NCBI RefSeq assembly: GCF_026000435.1
Contig: NZ_AP026763.1
Location: 2,108,001 to 2,172,000 of the forward strand
Length of the DNA: 64,000 bases
Reading direction: 5' to 3'
Source: Vibrio sp. STUT-A11
GTDB lineage: Bacteria > Pseudomonadota > Gammaproteobacteria > Enterobacterales > Vibrionaceae
The notes beneath the pieces are model-generated. The model was not told the origin of the DNA and made no database searches. It worked only from the letters and a program-made list of their open reading frames with translations. Position 1 is the first letter of the stretch. Each line of letters begins with the position of its first letter. The position numbers and the translations under genes are program-made. Of this stretch, positions 9,012-17,567 are shown piece after piece.

Positions 9012-9401
9012 TCAGAGTTTACTGAATTCTCTGTCTACTCTGAATGTATCAGAAGTGACATACGCTTCCATGTTGCGAATTTTACTATCAATACGTTCGA
9101 AATCTCGTTCAAGTACGCCCAATAACTGCTCTGGGCTTTGGCCTTTCTGCCACGGTTTACTCTTTAAAGTATGATCCTGCTGCGCCTTGATGTTTTCCGA
9201 ATACGTCATCGGCTGCTTTTCCAACATAAACGCCAAAGCAACATACGCGAGAAGCACTAAAAACGTACCACCTAGCAAGCCAGCAGAAATAACCAAGATA
9301 CGAATCAGCCAGACTTCCACACCAAAATAGTTGGCAAACCCGGCACACACGCCAGCAAGTTTTCCATTTGCAGGATCACGATACAATTCTCGTTTATTCA
9401 T
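9012..9401 (-). CDS. pspC: Phage shock protein C
   Basis: Inner-membrane sensor/effector of the phage-shock envelope-stress system that works with PspB to recruit PspA. The PspC domain (RDPANGKLAGVCAGFANYFG) is followed by a membrane helix (about residues 35-60) and a cytoplasmic helical tail, 129 residues in all. The ATG at 9401 was chosen over an upstream start because it has a GGAG at 8-nt spacing and begins at the conserved MNKRELYRDP. It overlaps the end of pspB by 8 bp. Confidence 0.92.
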   Translation of the reverse strand: MNKRELYRDPANGKLAGVCAGFANYFGVEVWLIRILVISAGLLGGTFLVLLAYVALAFMLEKQPMTYSENIKAQQDHTLKSKPWQKGQSPEQLLGVLERDFERIDSKIRNMEAYVTSDTFRVDREFSKL

Positions 9402-9627
9402 ACTTGCGTCTCCAAGTTGGTGACTCTGCATCTAGTATCCTTTCTAATGTATCCACCCTGGACTGCATGGATTCTGCTTTTTCGGATAGTACCTGAAGGC
9501 GTTCCAGATCTTGACTCGACAGTGCACTATCCGTTTTTCGTTTACTGCGATAGTGTAAGAAAAGCCATAGTGGAGCGACAAAGATTAAAAAGACAATCAG
9601 TGGTCCAGTCATAAAAAATGTCGACAT
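9394..9627 (-). CDS. pspB: Phage shock protein B
   Basis: Small inner-membrane protein, 77 residues, with one N-terminal membrane helix (about 6-25) and a C-terminal leucine-rich coiled coil (about 40-68, LERLQVLSEKAESMQSRVDT). In the Psp system PspB and PspC bind each other and sense membrane stress, releasing PspF from PspA inhibition. It lies 14 bp after pspA and overlaps pspC, so the three are co-transcribed. Confidence 0.92.
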   Translation of the reverse strand: MSTFFMTGPLIVFLIFVAPLWLFLHYRSKRKTDSALSSQDLERLQVLSEKAESMQSRVDTLERILDAESPTWRRKYE

Positions 9628-9641
9628 AAATGGCTCCTTTC

Positions 9642-10313
9642 TTATTTATCTTGTGATGACATCTGTTCTTTCAGTTTTGCCAACTCTTTTTCAATTTCAT
9701 CTTGCGCCTGAAGCTCTGCAAATTCCTGCTCTAACGATTTTGACTGGCCAGTGCTCGAATAAAGGTCAGCTTCCGCTTCCAACTCATCGACTTTGCGTGA
9801 GTATTGTTCAAACTTAGCCATGGCTTCGTTAGTGCGGTTAGTGTGAAGATGTTTTTGAACATCGCGACGATTTGATGCGGTTTGGTTACGGATCGCCAGA
9901 GCTTGCTGTTTCGCTCGTGTTTCCGCAATTTTATTTTCCAACTTACCGATTTCACCAGTCAGCTTATCAATAGTCTCTTCAACCAAGGTCTGCTCTGTGT
10001 GCAGGCCTTTTATTAACTGTTCCAGCTTTTGCTTTTCGATCAGTGCGGCACGCGCTAAATCTTCACGCTCTTTTACTAACGCAAGGCTGGCTTTTTTGCC
10101 CCATTCATTGATCTGATCTTCGATAGCCTCAACTTTACGAGCCAACTCTTTTTTGTCTGCGATCGCTTTCGCCGAGTTAGTACGAACTTCTACCAGCGTG
10201 TCTTCCATTTCTTGAATGATGAGACGGATCATTTTTTCAGGATCTTCCGCCTTGTCTAACAATGCACTGATGTTTGAGTTAACGATATCTGCAAAACGAG
10301 AAAAAATACCCAT
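9642..10313 (-). CDS. pspA: Phage shock protein A
   Basis: ESCRT-III-like membrane-remodelling protein that binds stressed inner membrane and, when unbound, inhibits the activator PspF. The start was set at MGIFSRFADIVN (10313), which has AGGAG at 7-nt spacing and matches the conserved amphipathic N-terminal helix; upstream in-frame residues are not family-like. The 223-residue length is normal, with long coiled-coil helices throughout. It heads pspABC. Expression should depend on sigma-54 and PspF (promoter at 10384-10399). No pspD or pspE follows. Confidence 0.94.
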   Translation of the reverse strand: MGIFSRFADIVNSNISALLDKAEDPEKMIRLIIQEMEDTLVEVRTNSAKAIADKKELARKVEAIEDQINEWGKKASLALVKEREDLARAALIEKQKLEQLIKGLHTEQTLVEETIDKLTGEIGKLENKIAETRAKQQALAIRNQTASNRRDVQKHLHTNRTNEAMAKFEQYSRKVDELEAEADLYSSTGQSKSLEQEFAELQAQDEIEKELAKLKEQMSSQDK

Positions 10314-10383
10314 GACGGAACTCCTCTTTTTCCTATTAAAACCCGACAAGGTGGTGATTGACCTTGTCTCTACCTAAATACAT

Positions 10384-10399
10384 AACAAGTTGCGTGCCA
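10384..10399 (-). promoter_or_regulatory. Sigma-54 promoter of pspABC
   Basis: On the minus strand the sequence reads TGGCACG-CAAC-TTGTT, matching the -24/-12 consensus TGGCACG-N4-TTGCW except for GT in place of GC at -12. It lies about 70 bp upstream of the pspA start, facing pspA. Confidence 0.8.
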
Positions 10400-10471
10400 A
10401 CTTATTCTTTTCTTTAAAATCAAATAGTTATGCATTTTATTGTTGTTATGCACCATTGTGCTATGATGTTT

Positions 10472-10490
10472 TTCACCAACTGTTGGTGAA
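10472..10490. promoter_or_regulatory. PspF enhancer-like palindrome
   Basis: TTCACCAACTGTTGGTGAA is a near-perfect palindrome, followed at 10492 by another half-site (TTCACCAATTC). It sits about 75-100 bp upstream of the sigma-54 promoter and just before pspF, the position of the two PspF sites in Escherichia coli, where binding both activates pspA and represses pspF. Confidence 0.75.
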
Positions 10491-10544
10491 TTTCACCAAT
10501 TCGAATTTGAGTTCACACCTAGGCAGCTAAGTAAGAAGGAATCT

Positions 10545-11555
10545 ATGAAGCAAAACCTGATTGGTGAATCGCCCGCTTTTCTCGCTGTATTAGATAAAGT
10601 ATCACAACTTGCGCCAATTGAACGCCCGGTACTCATTATTGGTGAGCGCGGTACCGGTAAAGAGCTTATTGCACAGCGTTTGCATTATTTATCAAGACGT
10701 TGGGACAAGCCACTTCTGTCGTTAAATTGTGCCACATTGAGCGAAGGTTTGATTGACTCTGAATTGTTTGGCCATGAGTCCGGCTCGTTTACCGGGTCAA
10801 AAGGCAAACATAAAGGCCGCTTTGAGCGAGCAGAAGGCGGCACCCTCTTCCTCGATGAGTTGGCGACTGCCCCGCTGTTGGTGCAAGAAAAATTACTGCG
10901 CGTAATCGAATATGGTGAATATGAACGTGTTGGCGGGCACACGGCTTTGAATGCCGACGTGCGATTAGTCTGCGCGACCAATGCCGACTTGCCAAAACTT
11001 GCCGAGCAAGGCGATTTCCGCGCCGATCTGCTCGACCGGCTCGCGTTTGATGTCATCATGCTGCCCCCGCTCCGTGAACGAAGAGAAGACATTCTCTCTT
11101 TAGCGGAATACTACGCCATCAAGATGTGCCGAGAACTTCAGCTTGAATATTTCGTTGGTTTTACCGCGGAAGCAGAGCGCTCGCTACTTGAATATCCTTG
11201 GCCAGGTAACGTTCGGGAGCTTAAAAACGTTATTGAACGCGCGATCTACCAGCACGGCTTAAATGCCGATCCAATTGACCAGTTGATATTCAATCCTTTC
11301 GCAACCGTCTGGGACAACGCTTTGGGTCACTCGAATGAACAGGTGGAAGCGGAACCGGAAGTCACAGAACAATGCACTCACGTTCAATTCCCGCTCGATT
11401 ACAAACAGTGGCAGGAAGAACAAGATATTAGCTTGCTCAATCGTGCGCTGGAAGAGGCCAAGTTCAATCAACGTCAGGCTGCAGAATTACTGGGGCTTAG
11501 TTATCATCAATTACGTGGAATGGTTCGAAAGTACGGGCTGGTAGGACAAAGTTAA
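10545..11555 (+). CDS. pspF: Sigma-54 activator PspF
   Basis: AAA+ enhancer-binding protein that drives pspABC transcription with sigma-54; no receiver domain, as usual for PspF. It has Walker A GERGTGKE (residues about 27-34), a Walker B region GGTLFLDELATA (about 103), and a C-terminal Fis-type helix-turn-helix (RQAAELLGLSYHQLRGMVRKYG). The sigma-54-contacting GAFTGA loop reads GSFTGS at residues 80-85, an unusual double Ala-to-Ser change. The 336-residue length is normal. The start has AAGGA at good spacing. It is divergent from pspA. Confidence 0.94.
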   Translation: MKQNLIGESPAFLAVLDKVSQLAPIERPVLIIGERGTGKELIAQRLHYLSRRWDKPLLSLNCATLSEGLIDSELFGHESGSFTGSKGKHKGRFERAEGGTLFLDELATAPLLVQEKLLRVIEYGEYERVGGHTALNADVRLVCATNADLPKLAEQGDFRADLLDRLAFDVIMLPPLRERREDILSLAEYYAIKMCRELQLEYFVGFTAEAERSLLEYPWPGNVRELKNVIERAIYQHGLNADPIDQLIFNPFATVWDNALGHSNEQVEAEPEVTEQCTHVQFPLDYKQWQEEQDISLLNRALEEAKFNQRQAAELLGLSYHQLRGMVRKYGLVGQS

Positions 11556-11794
11556 CTCTCAGGTTTTGCTCGTTGTTTGTTATCACAAACAGAAACGTGA
11601 CCTAAACACGCGTAACTATTTAGGTCTACAGTGATAATTAGACTAGGTCTTTTTATCTAACACACTGCGAGCAAAAGATTTTGTATTTGGAGCAAGTTCA
11701 CAAAGGTGTTAAATTAGCGGGATCATTTTCGCTTGTTAACTCTGGATGAGTAACTTCAAATGAAACAAGCAAGATCCAATGAACATTTCATATT

Positions 11795-13414
11795 ATGAAT
11801 GCTTTTATAAGATTATCGCTGAGCCTCATAGGGATTAGCTTACTCACCGCCTGTGGCGATGAGATCGACCATAACGATATTCGCCAAACAAGGTTTGTGT
11901 TTTGTGGGCAAGGTAAGCCAACAACATTTAATCCACAACTGGTTGATAGTGGTATTACCGCTGAAGCGCTTAGCCCTCAGTTGTACGACACATTACTTAC
12001 GATTGACCCAACATCCCATAAACCGATCGCCAGTATTGCAGAAAACTGGTCGGTGAATGAGGATGGGACTGAGTACACGTTTAAGCTCAAGCACGGAGTT
12101 CAATTTCAGACCACCTCTTGGTTTACGCCCAGCCGTGCACTGAATTCGAAAGACGTGGTGTTTAGCTTCAAACGAATCATCGATGATAACCACCCTTTCC
12201 ATCTAGTGGGCGGCGGTTTGTATCCATGGTTTGCTGGTCTGGACTTCAAAAACCTACTGCAAGATGTGATTGCCGTCGACAATGACACCGTCATGTTTAA
12301 GCTTTCAAAACCAAACTTTTCTTTTCTGGCTAACATCGCCACCAGCCATGCAATCTTGTTGTCGGCTGAGTATGGACAACTACTCGCTGCTAAAGATCAT
12401 AAAGAGCTAATTGATCAATTACCGATTGGCACAGGGCCATTCCAGCTAAAAGAATTTCAGGTGAATGATTTAATTCGCTTAGAGCGTCACCCTCACTACT
12501 GGAACGTTCCTGCGAAAATGGAACAAGTGGTATTTGATATCTCTCATCGTGGAACGGGTACCTTGGCCAAGTTACTAAGAAATGAATGTGATGTGTTATC
12601 TTCGCCAATTTCGAGTCAGATACCAGTTATACAGGAAAATGACAATCTAGAGTTGAAAGCGACACCAGCGAACAACGTCTCTTTCATCGCGATTAACACG
12701 AGTAACCCAGCACTGACCGATCCTCGAGTTCGTCAAGCGCTCAACCTTGCGATTAATCGACAAAACATATTGGATTCCGTCTATTACGGAACAGGTACTC
12801 AAGCTTACACCCTGCTCCCACCAAACTCATGGGCTTATCAAAAGGACAGTGTCAAAATACGTTACGATAGAAACTACGCTCTCGCCCTACTTCGCGAAGC
12901 TGGCTATCAAGAAGGCTTGGCGCTCACCATGTGGGTTCCGTTAGAACCTCGTGCGTTCAACCCAAGCCCTCGTAAGACTGCTGAGCTAATCCAAGCTAAC
13001 TTCGCCGATATTGGTGTTGATTTAACCTTGTTGACGGATGATCGATTTGAACGTGTCGATTTAGATAATCTGGACAATCTTGATCTACTGCTCACGGGGT
13101 GGATTGGCGATACAGGTGACCCCGATAATTTCTTCCGTCCATTATTGTCATGTGAGTCTGAACGGGTTGGTCTGAACGTTTCCATGTGGTGTAACGACGA
13201 TTTTGACTTCTTACTGGATTTGGCAATAGAGACACAAGAACCAAGATATCGTTTGAACCTATATCGACAAGCGCAAAACATTTTGAATGAACAGTTCCCC
13301 GTTATTCCACTCGCGCATGGTGTGCAATTCCGTGTTCACGACAAATCGCTGACAGGCTTCAAATCAAGCCCTTTCAATGCACAACCATTTGATAGAGTTG
13401 AGAGAGTTCACTGA
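11795..13414 (+). CDS. sapA: SapA peptide-binding lipoprotein of ABC importer
   Basis: Extracytoplasmic solute-binding protein (SBP family 5, DppA/OppA type) feeding the SapBCDF transporter, linked in enterobacteria and Haemophilus to uptake of antimicrobial peptides and resistance to them. A lipoprotein signal is present (ISLLTACG, lipidated Cys20). The family motif is seen in GTGPFQLKEF and in the DPRVRQALNLAINR region. The 539-residue length is normal. It is the first gene of sapABCDF, with a TGATG overlap to sapB. No clear ribosome-binding site precedes the ATG at 11795, but the signal peptide supports this start. Confidence 0.9.
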   Translation: MNAFIRLSLSLIGISLLTACGDEIDHNDIRQTRFVFCGQGKPTTFNPQLVDSGITAEALSPQLYDTLLTIDPTSHKPIASIAENWSVNEDGTEYTFKLKHGVQFQTTSWFTPSRALNSKDVVFSFKRIIDDNHPFHLVGGGLYPWFAGLDFKNLLQDVIAVDNDTVMFKLSKPNFSFLANIATSHAILLSAEYGQLLAAKDHKELIDQLPIGTGPFQLKEFQVNDLIRLERHPHYWNVPAKMEQVVFDISHRGTGTLAKLLRNECDVLSSPISSQIPVIQENDNLELKATPANNVSFIAINTSNPALTDPRVRQALNLAINRQNILDSVYYGTGTQAYTLLPPNSWAYQKDSVKIRYDRNYALALLREAGYQEGLALTMWVPLEPRAFNPSPRKTAELIQANFADIGVDLTLLTDDRFERVDLDNLDNLDLLLTGWIGDTGDPDNFFRPLLSCESERVGLNVSMWCNDDFDFLLDLAIETQEPRYRLNLYRQAQNILNEQFPVIPLAHGVQFRVHDKSLTGFKSSPFNAQPFDRVERVH

Positions 13415-14376
13415 TGCTTTTGTATACCATTCGACGCTTTAACCTGTTTTTCATCACATTGATGATCCTCACTTTAGTGGGTTTCTCTCTATTGCGTCTT
13501 GATCCAATTTCACATTGGGCACAAGTTGACTTTTGGTCGGGTTGGCAAAACTACCTTGTTAACCTAACACAACTGGATTTCGGCTACAGTAAGAGTGGCA
13601 ATGCCATTTTCGATGAGTTAGCCATCGTGTTTCCGGCCACATTAGAGCTGTGTTTTTTTGCCTTTCTTGTTTCGCTTCTAATTGGGATCCCACTAGGAAC
13701 CCTAGCAGGTATGAAGCAGGGCAAAGGTCTAGATACCAGCATTTCTTTTTTAGCCATGTCTGGGTATTCTGCGCCAATCTTTTGGGTCGCACTGCTACTT
13801 ATCATGGTGTTTTCACTTGAATATCAATTTTTCCCAGTAGCTGGTCGCTATGATCTGCTGTACGAAATCGATCACATCACAGGCTTTGCTATTGTCGATG
13901 CCTTTATGGCCAAAGGCGAGTATCGAGTTCACGCGTTACAAAGTGTTATTGAGCACATGGTACTGCCATGTTTGGTCTTGGCTCTCGCGCCAACCACCCA
14001 GGTCATTGGTCTCATGCGATCGTCGGTTGCCGATGTGATGAGTCAAAATTACATTCGAGCCGCGAGAATTAAAGGTCTTTCTAATAGAGAGATCATCACT
14101 CAGCATGTGCTGCGCAATGCGATTCCCCCGATCATCCCGAAAGTCGGCGTTCAGCTATCAAGTATGATCACCCTTGCGATCATTACCGAGTCTGTTTTCA
14201 ACTGGCCGGGTATTGGTCGCTGGCTACTGGATGCATTGGCGAACCAAGACTATGCCTCAATCCAGGCAGGGGTTATGGTGCTTGCGACACTGGTTCTGAC
14301 CGCCAATATCCTTTCGGATTTGATTGGTGCCACGATTAACCCTCTGGTGAGAAAGGAATGGTATGCTAACAAATAA
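13414..14376 (+). CDS. sapB: SapB ABC transporter permease
   Basis: Inner-membrane permease of the Sap peptide transporter (DppB-type BPD_transp_1 fold). Six membrane helices are predicted over 320 residues, and the EAA loop that contacts the ATPase is visible (NYIRAARIKGLSNREIITQH, about residues 212-231). It starts inside the sapA stop codon (TGATG) and overlaps sapC by 14 bp, so translation is coupled. Confidence 0.92.
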   Translation: MLLYTIRRFNLFFITLMILTLVGFSLLRLDPISHWAQVDFWSGWQNYLVNLTQLDFGYSKSGNAIFDELAIVFPATLELCFFAFLVSLLIGIPLGTLAGMKQGKGLDTSISFLAMSGYSAPIFWVALLLIMVFSLEYQFFPVAGRYDLLYEIDHITGFAIVDAFMAKGEYRVHALQSVIEHMVLPCLVLALAPTTQVIGLMRSSVADVMSQNYIRAARIKGLSNREIITQHVLRNAIPPIIPKVGVQLSSMITLAIITESVFNWPGIGRWLLDALANQDYASIQAGVMVLATLVLTANILSDLIGATINPLVRKEWYANK

Positions 14377-15250
14377 CGTTTATCAGGAAGAACACATTCC
14401 CACTCAATTCGAGCGATTCTGGCGTAGTTACCGTGCTAACGGTTTGGCAATGTTTGGCTTGTGGTGCCTAGTGTTCATTGTATTAGTCACCCTGTTTGCT
14501 CCATTCATCGCGCCGTTTGATCCTCAGGCTCAATCTGGTGAGTTACTCGTGCCACCATCTTGGTCACCATCAGGTTCTGTCGATTACTTCTTGGGAACGG
14601 ACGATTTAGGACGCGATATTCTGTCACGTCTTATCATCGGATCTCAGCTGACGTTTGGAGCGGCGGTTGGCATAACAATTACTGCAGCCATCATCGGTTG
14701 CCTCATTGGTGTATTAGCTGGTATGACTAAGGGGCTCCTTTCTAGTACCTTGAACCACCTGCTCGACACAGTAATGTCGATTCCCTCGCTACTTTTGGCG
14801 ATCATTTTTGTGGCATTTCTGGGATTTGGCGAGTTCAATATCTTGCTCGCGATCTGCTTGGCACTCATTCCGCGTTTTATTCGCTCGGTGTACATTGCAG
14901 TGCATTCTGAGGTCGAAAAAGACTACATTATGGCGGCACGTCTGGATGGCGCAAATGATTTCTACCTACTGTGGAGCTCGATACTGCCAAACGTACTTAC
15001 CGTCATCGCCGCAGAGTTCACTCTGGCGCTTTCTACTGCGATTTTAGACATTACCGCGTTGGGCTTTCTGGGGTTGGGAGCACAAGCACCAAGCACTGAA
15101 TGGGGCGCGATTTTGGGCGATTCAGTCGAACTTATATACATCGCTCCGTGGACAGTAACCCTACCAGGCCTCACTATCATGTTTACTGTCATTACCCTAA
15201 ACTTAGTAGGTGAAGGGGTACGCCGATCGCTTAATGCGGGGATCGAATAA
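14363..15250 (+). CDS. sapC: SapC ABC transporter permease
   Basis: Second permease of the Sap transporter (DppC type), 295 residues. It has the N-terminal helix and long periplasmic loop usual for DppC (FLGTDDLGRDILSRLIIGSQ near residue 75), further helices, and an EAA loop (DYIMAARLDGANDFYLLWSS). The gene overlaps sapB, and its TAA shares bases with the sapD ATG (TAATG). Confidence 0.92.
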   Translation: MLTNNVYQEEHIPTQFERFWRSYRANGLAMFGLWCLVFIVLVTLFAPFIAPFDPQAQSGELLVPPSWSPSGSVDYFLGTDDLGRDILSRLIIGSQLTFGAAVGITITAAIIGCLIGVLAGMTKGLLSSTLNHLLDTVMSIPSLLLAIIFVAFLGFGEFNILLAICLALIPRFIRSVYIAVHSEVEKDYIMAARLDGANDFYLLWSSILPNVLTVIAAEFTLALSTAILDITALGFLGLGAQAPSTEWGAILGDSVELIYIAPWTVTLPGLTIMFTVITLNLVGEGVRRSLNAGIE

Positions 15251-16245
15251 TGCCGTTATTAGACATTCGTCATTTGACCATTGAAATTGAAACACCTCAG
15301 GGAATGGTTCGAGCTGTAGACAGAATGAGCCTCACGTTAAATGAAGGTGAGATTCGCGGTTTGGTGGGTGAATCGGGCTCAGGAAAAAGTCTTGTTGCCA
15401 AAGCCATTGTTGGCGTCAACAAGGATACCTGGCGAATCACCGCAGACCGGATGCGCTTAGGGAATATCGATCTTCTTCAACTTACTCCTAAAGAGCGGCG
15501 GAAAGTAATCGCGCGAGACATTGCGATGATTTTTCAAGAGCCTTCGACCTGTTTGGACCCTTCAGAGGAAGTCGGCCGCCAACTGATTGAATCGATTCCA
15601 TCTCGATCTTTTGACGGTAAATGGTGGGAGCGATTTAAGTGGCGTAAAAAACAAGCGATTGCCTTACTGCATAAAGTTGGCATCAAAGATCACAAGCGGA
15701 TAATGGGCAGCTATCCTTACGAGCTGACAGACGGTGAGTGTCAAAAAGTCATGATTGCCATGGCGATTGCCACCAAGCCTAAGCTGCTGATTGCAGACGA
15801 GCCGACGAATGACCTTGACCCAATCACTCAGTCGCAAATTTTACGTCTGTTGAGCCGGATGAATCAGCTCAACAACACCACGATCTTGCTTATTGGTCAC
15901 GACTTAACCACTATCACTCAATGGGCAAACCGCATTACCGTGATGTACTGTGGTCAATCGGTTGAGTCTGCTGACACACGTAAGATCATTGCGGCACCGA
16001 AGCACCCTTATACCGATGCTCTGCTAAAGGCGATGCCAGATTTTAACGATTGGGTACCACACAAACAGAAACTCCAATCTCTACCTGGCTCAATTCCACC
16101 TTTGCAGCATTTGCCAATTGGTTGTCGATTAGGTCCGCGTTGCCCTTATGCGCAAAAGCAATGTGTTGAAATTCCGCACACCCGGCGAATCAAGAATCAT
16201 AAGTTCAACTGTCACTTTCCACTCAATACGGAGAAAAAGTCATGA
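15250..16245 (+). CDS. sapD: SapD ABC transporter ATPase
   Basis: Cytoplasmic ATPase subunit of the Sap transporter. It has Walker A GESGSGKS (about residues 40-47) and Walker B LLIADEPT. The ABC signature is degenerate (LTDGECQK instead of LSGGQ), as I also recall for E. coli SapD, so SapF may supply the canonical site. The C-terminal oligopeptide-transporter domain contains a Cys cluster (CRLGPRCPYAQKQC) typical of DppD/SapD proteins and often a Fe-S site. It overlaps sapF by 4 bp (ATGA). In E. coli SapD also supports Trk potassium uptake; whether that holds here is not shown. Confidence 0.92.
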   Translation: MPLLDIRHLTIEIETPQGMVRAVDRMSLTLNEGEIRGLVGESGSGKSLVAKAIVGVNKDTWRITADRMRLGNIDLLQLTPKERRKVIARDIAMIFQEPSTCLDPSEEVGRQLIESIPSRSFDGKWWERFKWRKKQAIALLHKVGIKDHKRIMGSYPYELTDGECQKVMIAMAIATKPKLLIADEPTNDLDPITQSQILRLLSRMNQLNNTTILLIGHDLTTITQWANRITVMYCGQSVESADTRKIIAAPKHPYTDALLKAMPDFNDWVPHKQKLQSLPGSIPPLQHLPIGCRLGPRCPYAQKQCVEIPHTRRIKNHKFNCHFPLNTEKKS

Positions 16246-17030
16246 GTGCGCTACTTGAAGTCGATAATTTGTCGAAGCAGTTTGTCACGCGCTCAGGTTT
16301 TTTTAAACGTGAAACGACTGTAGCTGTAAAGCCTGTCAGCTTCACTCTTGAACCGGGACAGACCATTGGCTTTATTGGGCAAAATGGCTCTGGTAAGTCG
16401 ACACTGGCTCGTATGCTGGCTGGTGTTGTAGCACCAAGTTCTGGCGAAATTCGCGTAAATGGTGAACGTTTGGAACATAAAGATTATGCGACACGCTGCA
16501 AGCTGATTCGTATGATTTTTCAAGATCCGAATACCTCTCTCAACCCTCGCATTCAAATCGGTCGCATATTAGAAGGTCCGCTCAAGCGAAACACCAATAT
16601 GCCGCCGGATGCGCGTATGAAACGCGTTAAAGAAACCCTTCGTCGAGTTGGCTTGCTGCCCGAACATGCCTACTTTTATCCGCAGATGCTGGCTGCTGGA
16701 CAAAAGCAGCGTGTCTGTCTGGCTCGCGCTTTGATACTCCAGCCATCGATTATCGTTGCTGATGAAGCACTAAACGGTCTCGATATGGCTATGCGCTCGC
16801 AGATTCTGAACTTGTTCTTAGAACTACAAGAAGAGATGGGCTTGTCTTTCGTTTACGTATCGCAGCACATCGGTATCGTCAAACACATTACGGATAAAGT
16901 CATGGTCATGCATGAAGGCGAAGTGGTTGAATGTGGTGATACCCAACAGGTTCTAACTCACCCTGAGCACCCGATTACTCAGCGGTTGGTTGAAAGTCAC
17001 TTCTACAAGGCGCCCAACCACTCAATGTAA
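16242..17030 (+). CDS. sapF: SapF ABC transporter ATPase
   Basis: Second ATPase of the Sap transporter, 262 residues. It has Walker A GQNGSGKS (about 46-53), Q-loop MIFQDPNTSL, a signature variant AAGQKQR, Walker B IIVADEAL and the H-loop VSQHIG. It is the last gene of the operon, followed by a hairpin at 17036-17058. Confidence 0.92.
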   Translation: MSALLEVDNLSKQFVTRSGFFKRETTVAVKPVSFTLEPGQTIGFIGQNGSGKSTLARMLAGVVAPSSGEIRVNGERLEHKDYATRCKLIRMIFQDPNTSLNPRIQIGRILEGPLKRNTNMPPDARMKRVKETLRRVGLLPEHAYFYPQMLAAGQKQRVCLARALILQPSIIVADEALNGLDMAMRSQILNLFLELQEEMGLSFVYVSQHIGIVKHITDKVMVMHEGEVVECGDTQQVLTHPEHPITQRLVESHFYKAPNHSM

Positions 17031-17035
17031 CGAAA

Positions 17036-17058
17036 AAGCCTGCATTATTTGCAGGCTT
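17036..17058. terminator. Terminator between sapF and the DUF2750 gene
   Basis: A 9-bp perfect stem (AAGCCTGCA with TGCAGGCTT, loop 5) lies between convergent genes. On the minus strand it is followed by TTTTT, on the plus strand only by GATTAATTCT, so it mainly suits the minus-strand gene. Confidence 0.75.
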
Positions 17059-17102
17059 GATTAATTCTGGTACTAGTAAATCGTCTTTGACTTAACTATC
17101 GA

Positions 17103-17492
17103 CTATCTTCGGCCCGCGATTTTGCGCAGTTCAAAATCAAACTCATCCGGAAACAGAACCACGCCCTCTTCGTTCTGGTTTGGGAATATCACAACCGAAA
17201 GCTCGTCATCTTCTAGTCCCACCGTCCAGCGACTGTGCCACTTATTCAGTGAGATGGCTTCTGGCTCGCAATCTTCCCAATCACCTGTCGCCCATTGCTG
17301 AGCAAACTCTTGATTGGGCCAGACAGGAACACAATCGTCATCTTCTGTATTAAGCATCACGCAACCATGTTCATCTTTTAGAATCCATACTTTGCGATTC
17401 GCGACGATCTCTTTTACGCAGTAGTTCAATCGTTGCTCTTCATTGTAACGATTGATGGTATCCATTTGCTCTTGGGTCAATGCCTCGGACAT
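17103..17492 (-). CDS. DUF2750 domain protein
   Basis: Small soluble protein of unknown function, 129 residues, covering the DUF2750 domain: VWILKDEHGCVMLNTEDDD, then VPVWPNQEFAQQWATGDW, then VVIFPNQNEEGVVLFPDEF. The start at 17492 (MSEALTQEQ) has a GGAG at 6-nt spacing; an in-frame extension to 17540 would run through the ppaC terminator and is rejected. No signal peptide or membrane helix. It lies downstream of ppaC on the same strand but is separated from it by a terminator. Confidence 0.8.
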   Translation of the reverse strand: MSEALTQEQMDTINRYNEEQRLNYCVKEIVANRKVWILKDEHGCVMLNTEDDDCVPVWPNQEFAQQWATGDWEDCEPEAISLNKWHSRWTVGLEDDELSVVIFPNQNEEGVVLFPDEFDFELRKIAGRR

Positions 17493-17513
17493 ATTGGTCT
17501 CCTGTTTCCCATA

Positions 17514-17540
17514 GAAAAATGCCCACCTATCGGCGGGCAT
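17514..17540 (-). terminator. Intrinsic terminator of ppaC
   Basis: On the minus strand ATGCCCGCC and GGTGGGCAT form a 9-bp stem with a 4-nt loop and one mismatch, followed by TTTT. It lies 27 bp past the ppaC stop. Confidence 0.8.
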
Positions 17541-17567
17541 TTCAATTATAAGCTGGTAATGTGAAAA

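Noticed and set aside
11575..11590. GTTTGT-TATC-ACAAAC hairpin after pspF as terminator
   Set aside because: Six AT-rich base pairs without a T-tract; insufficient evidence.
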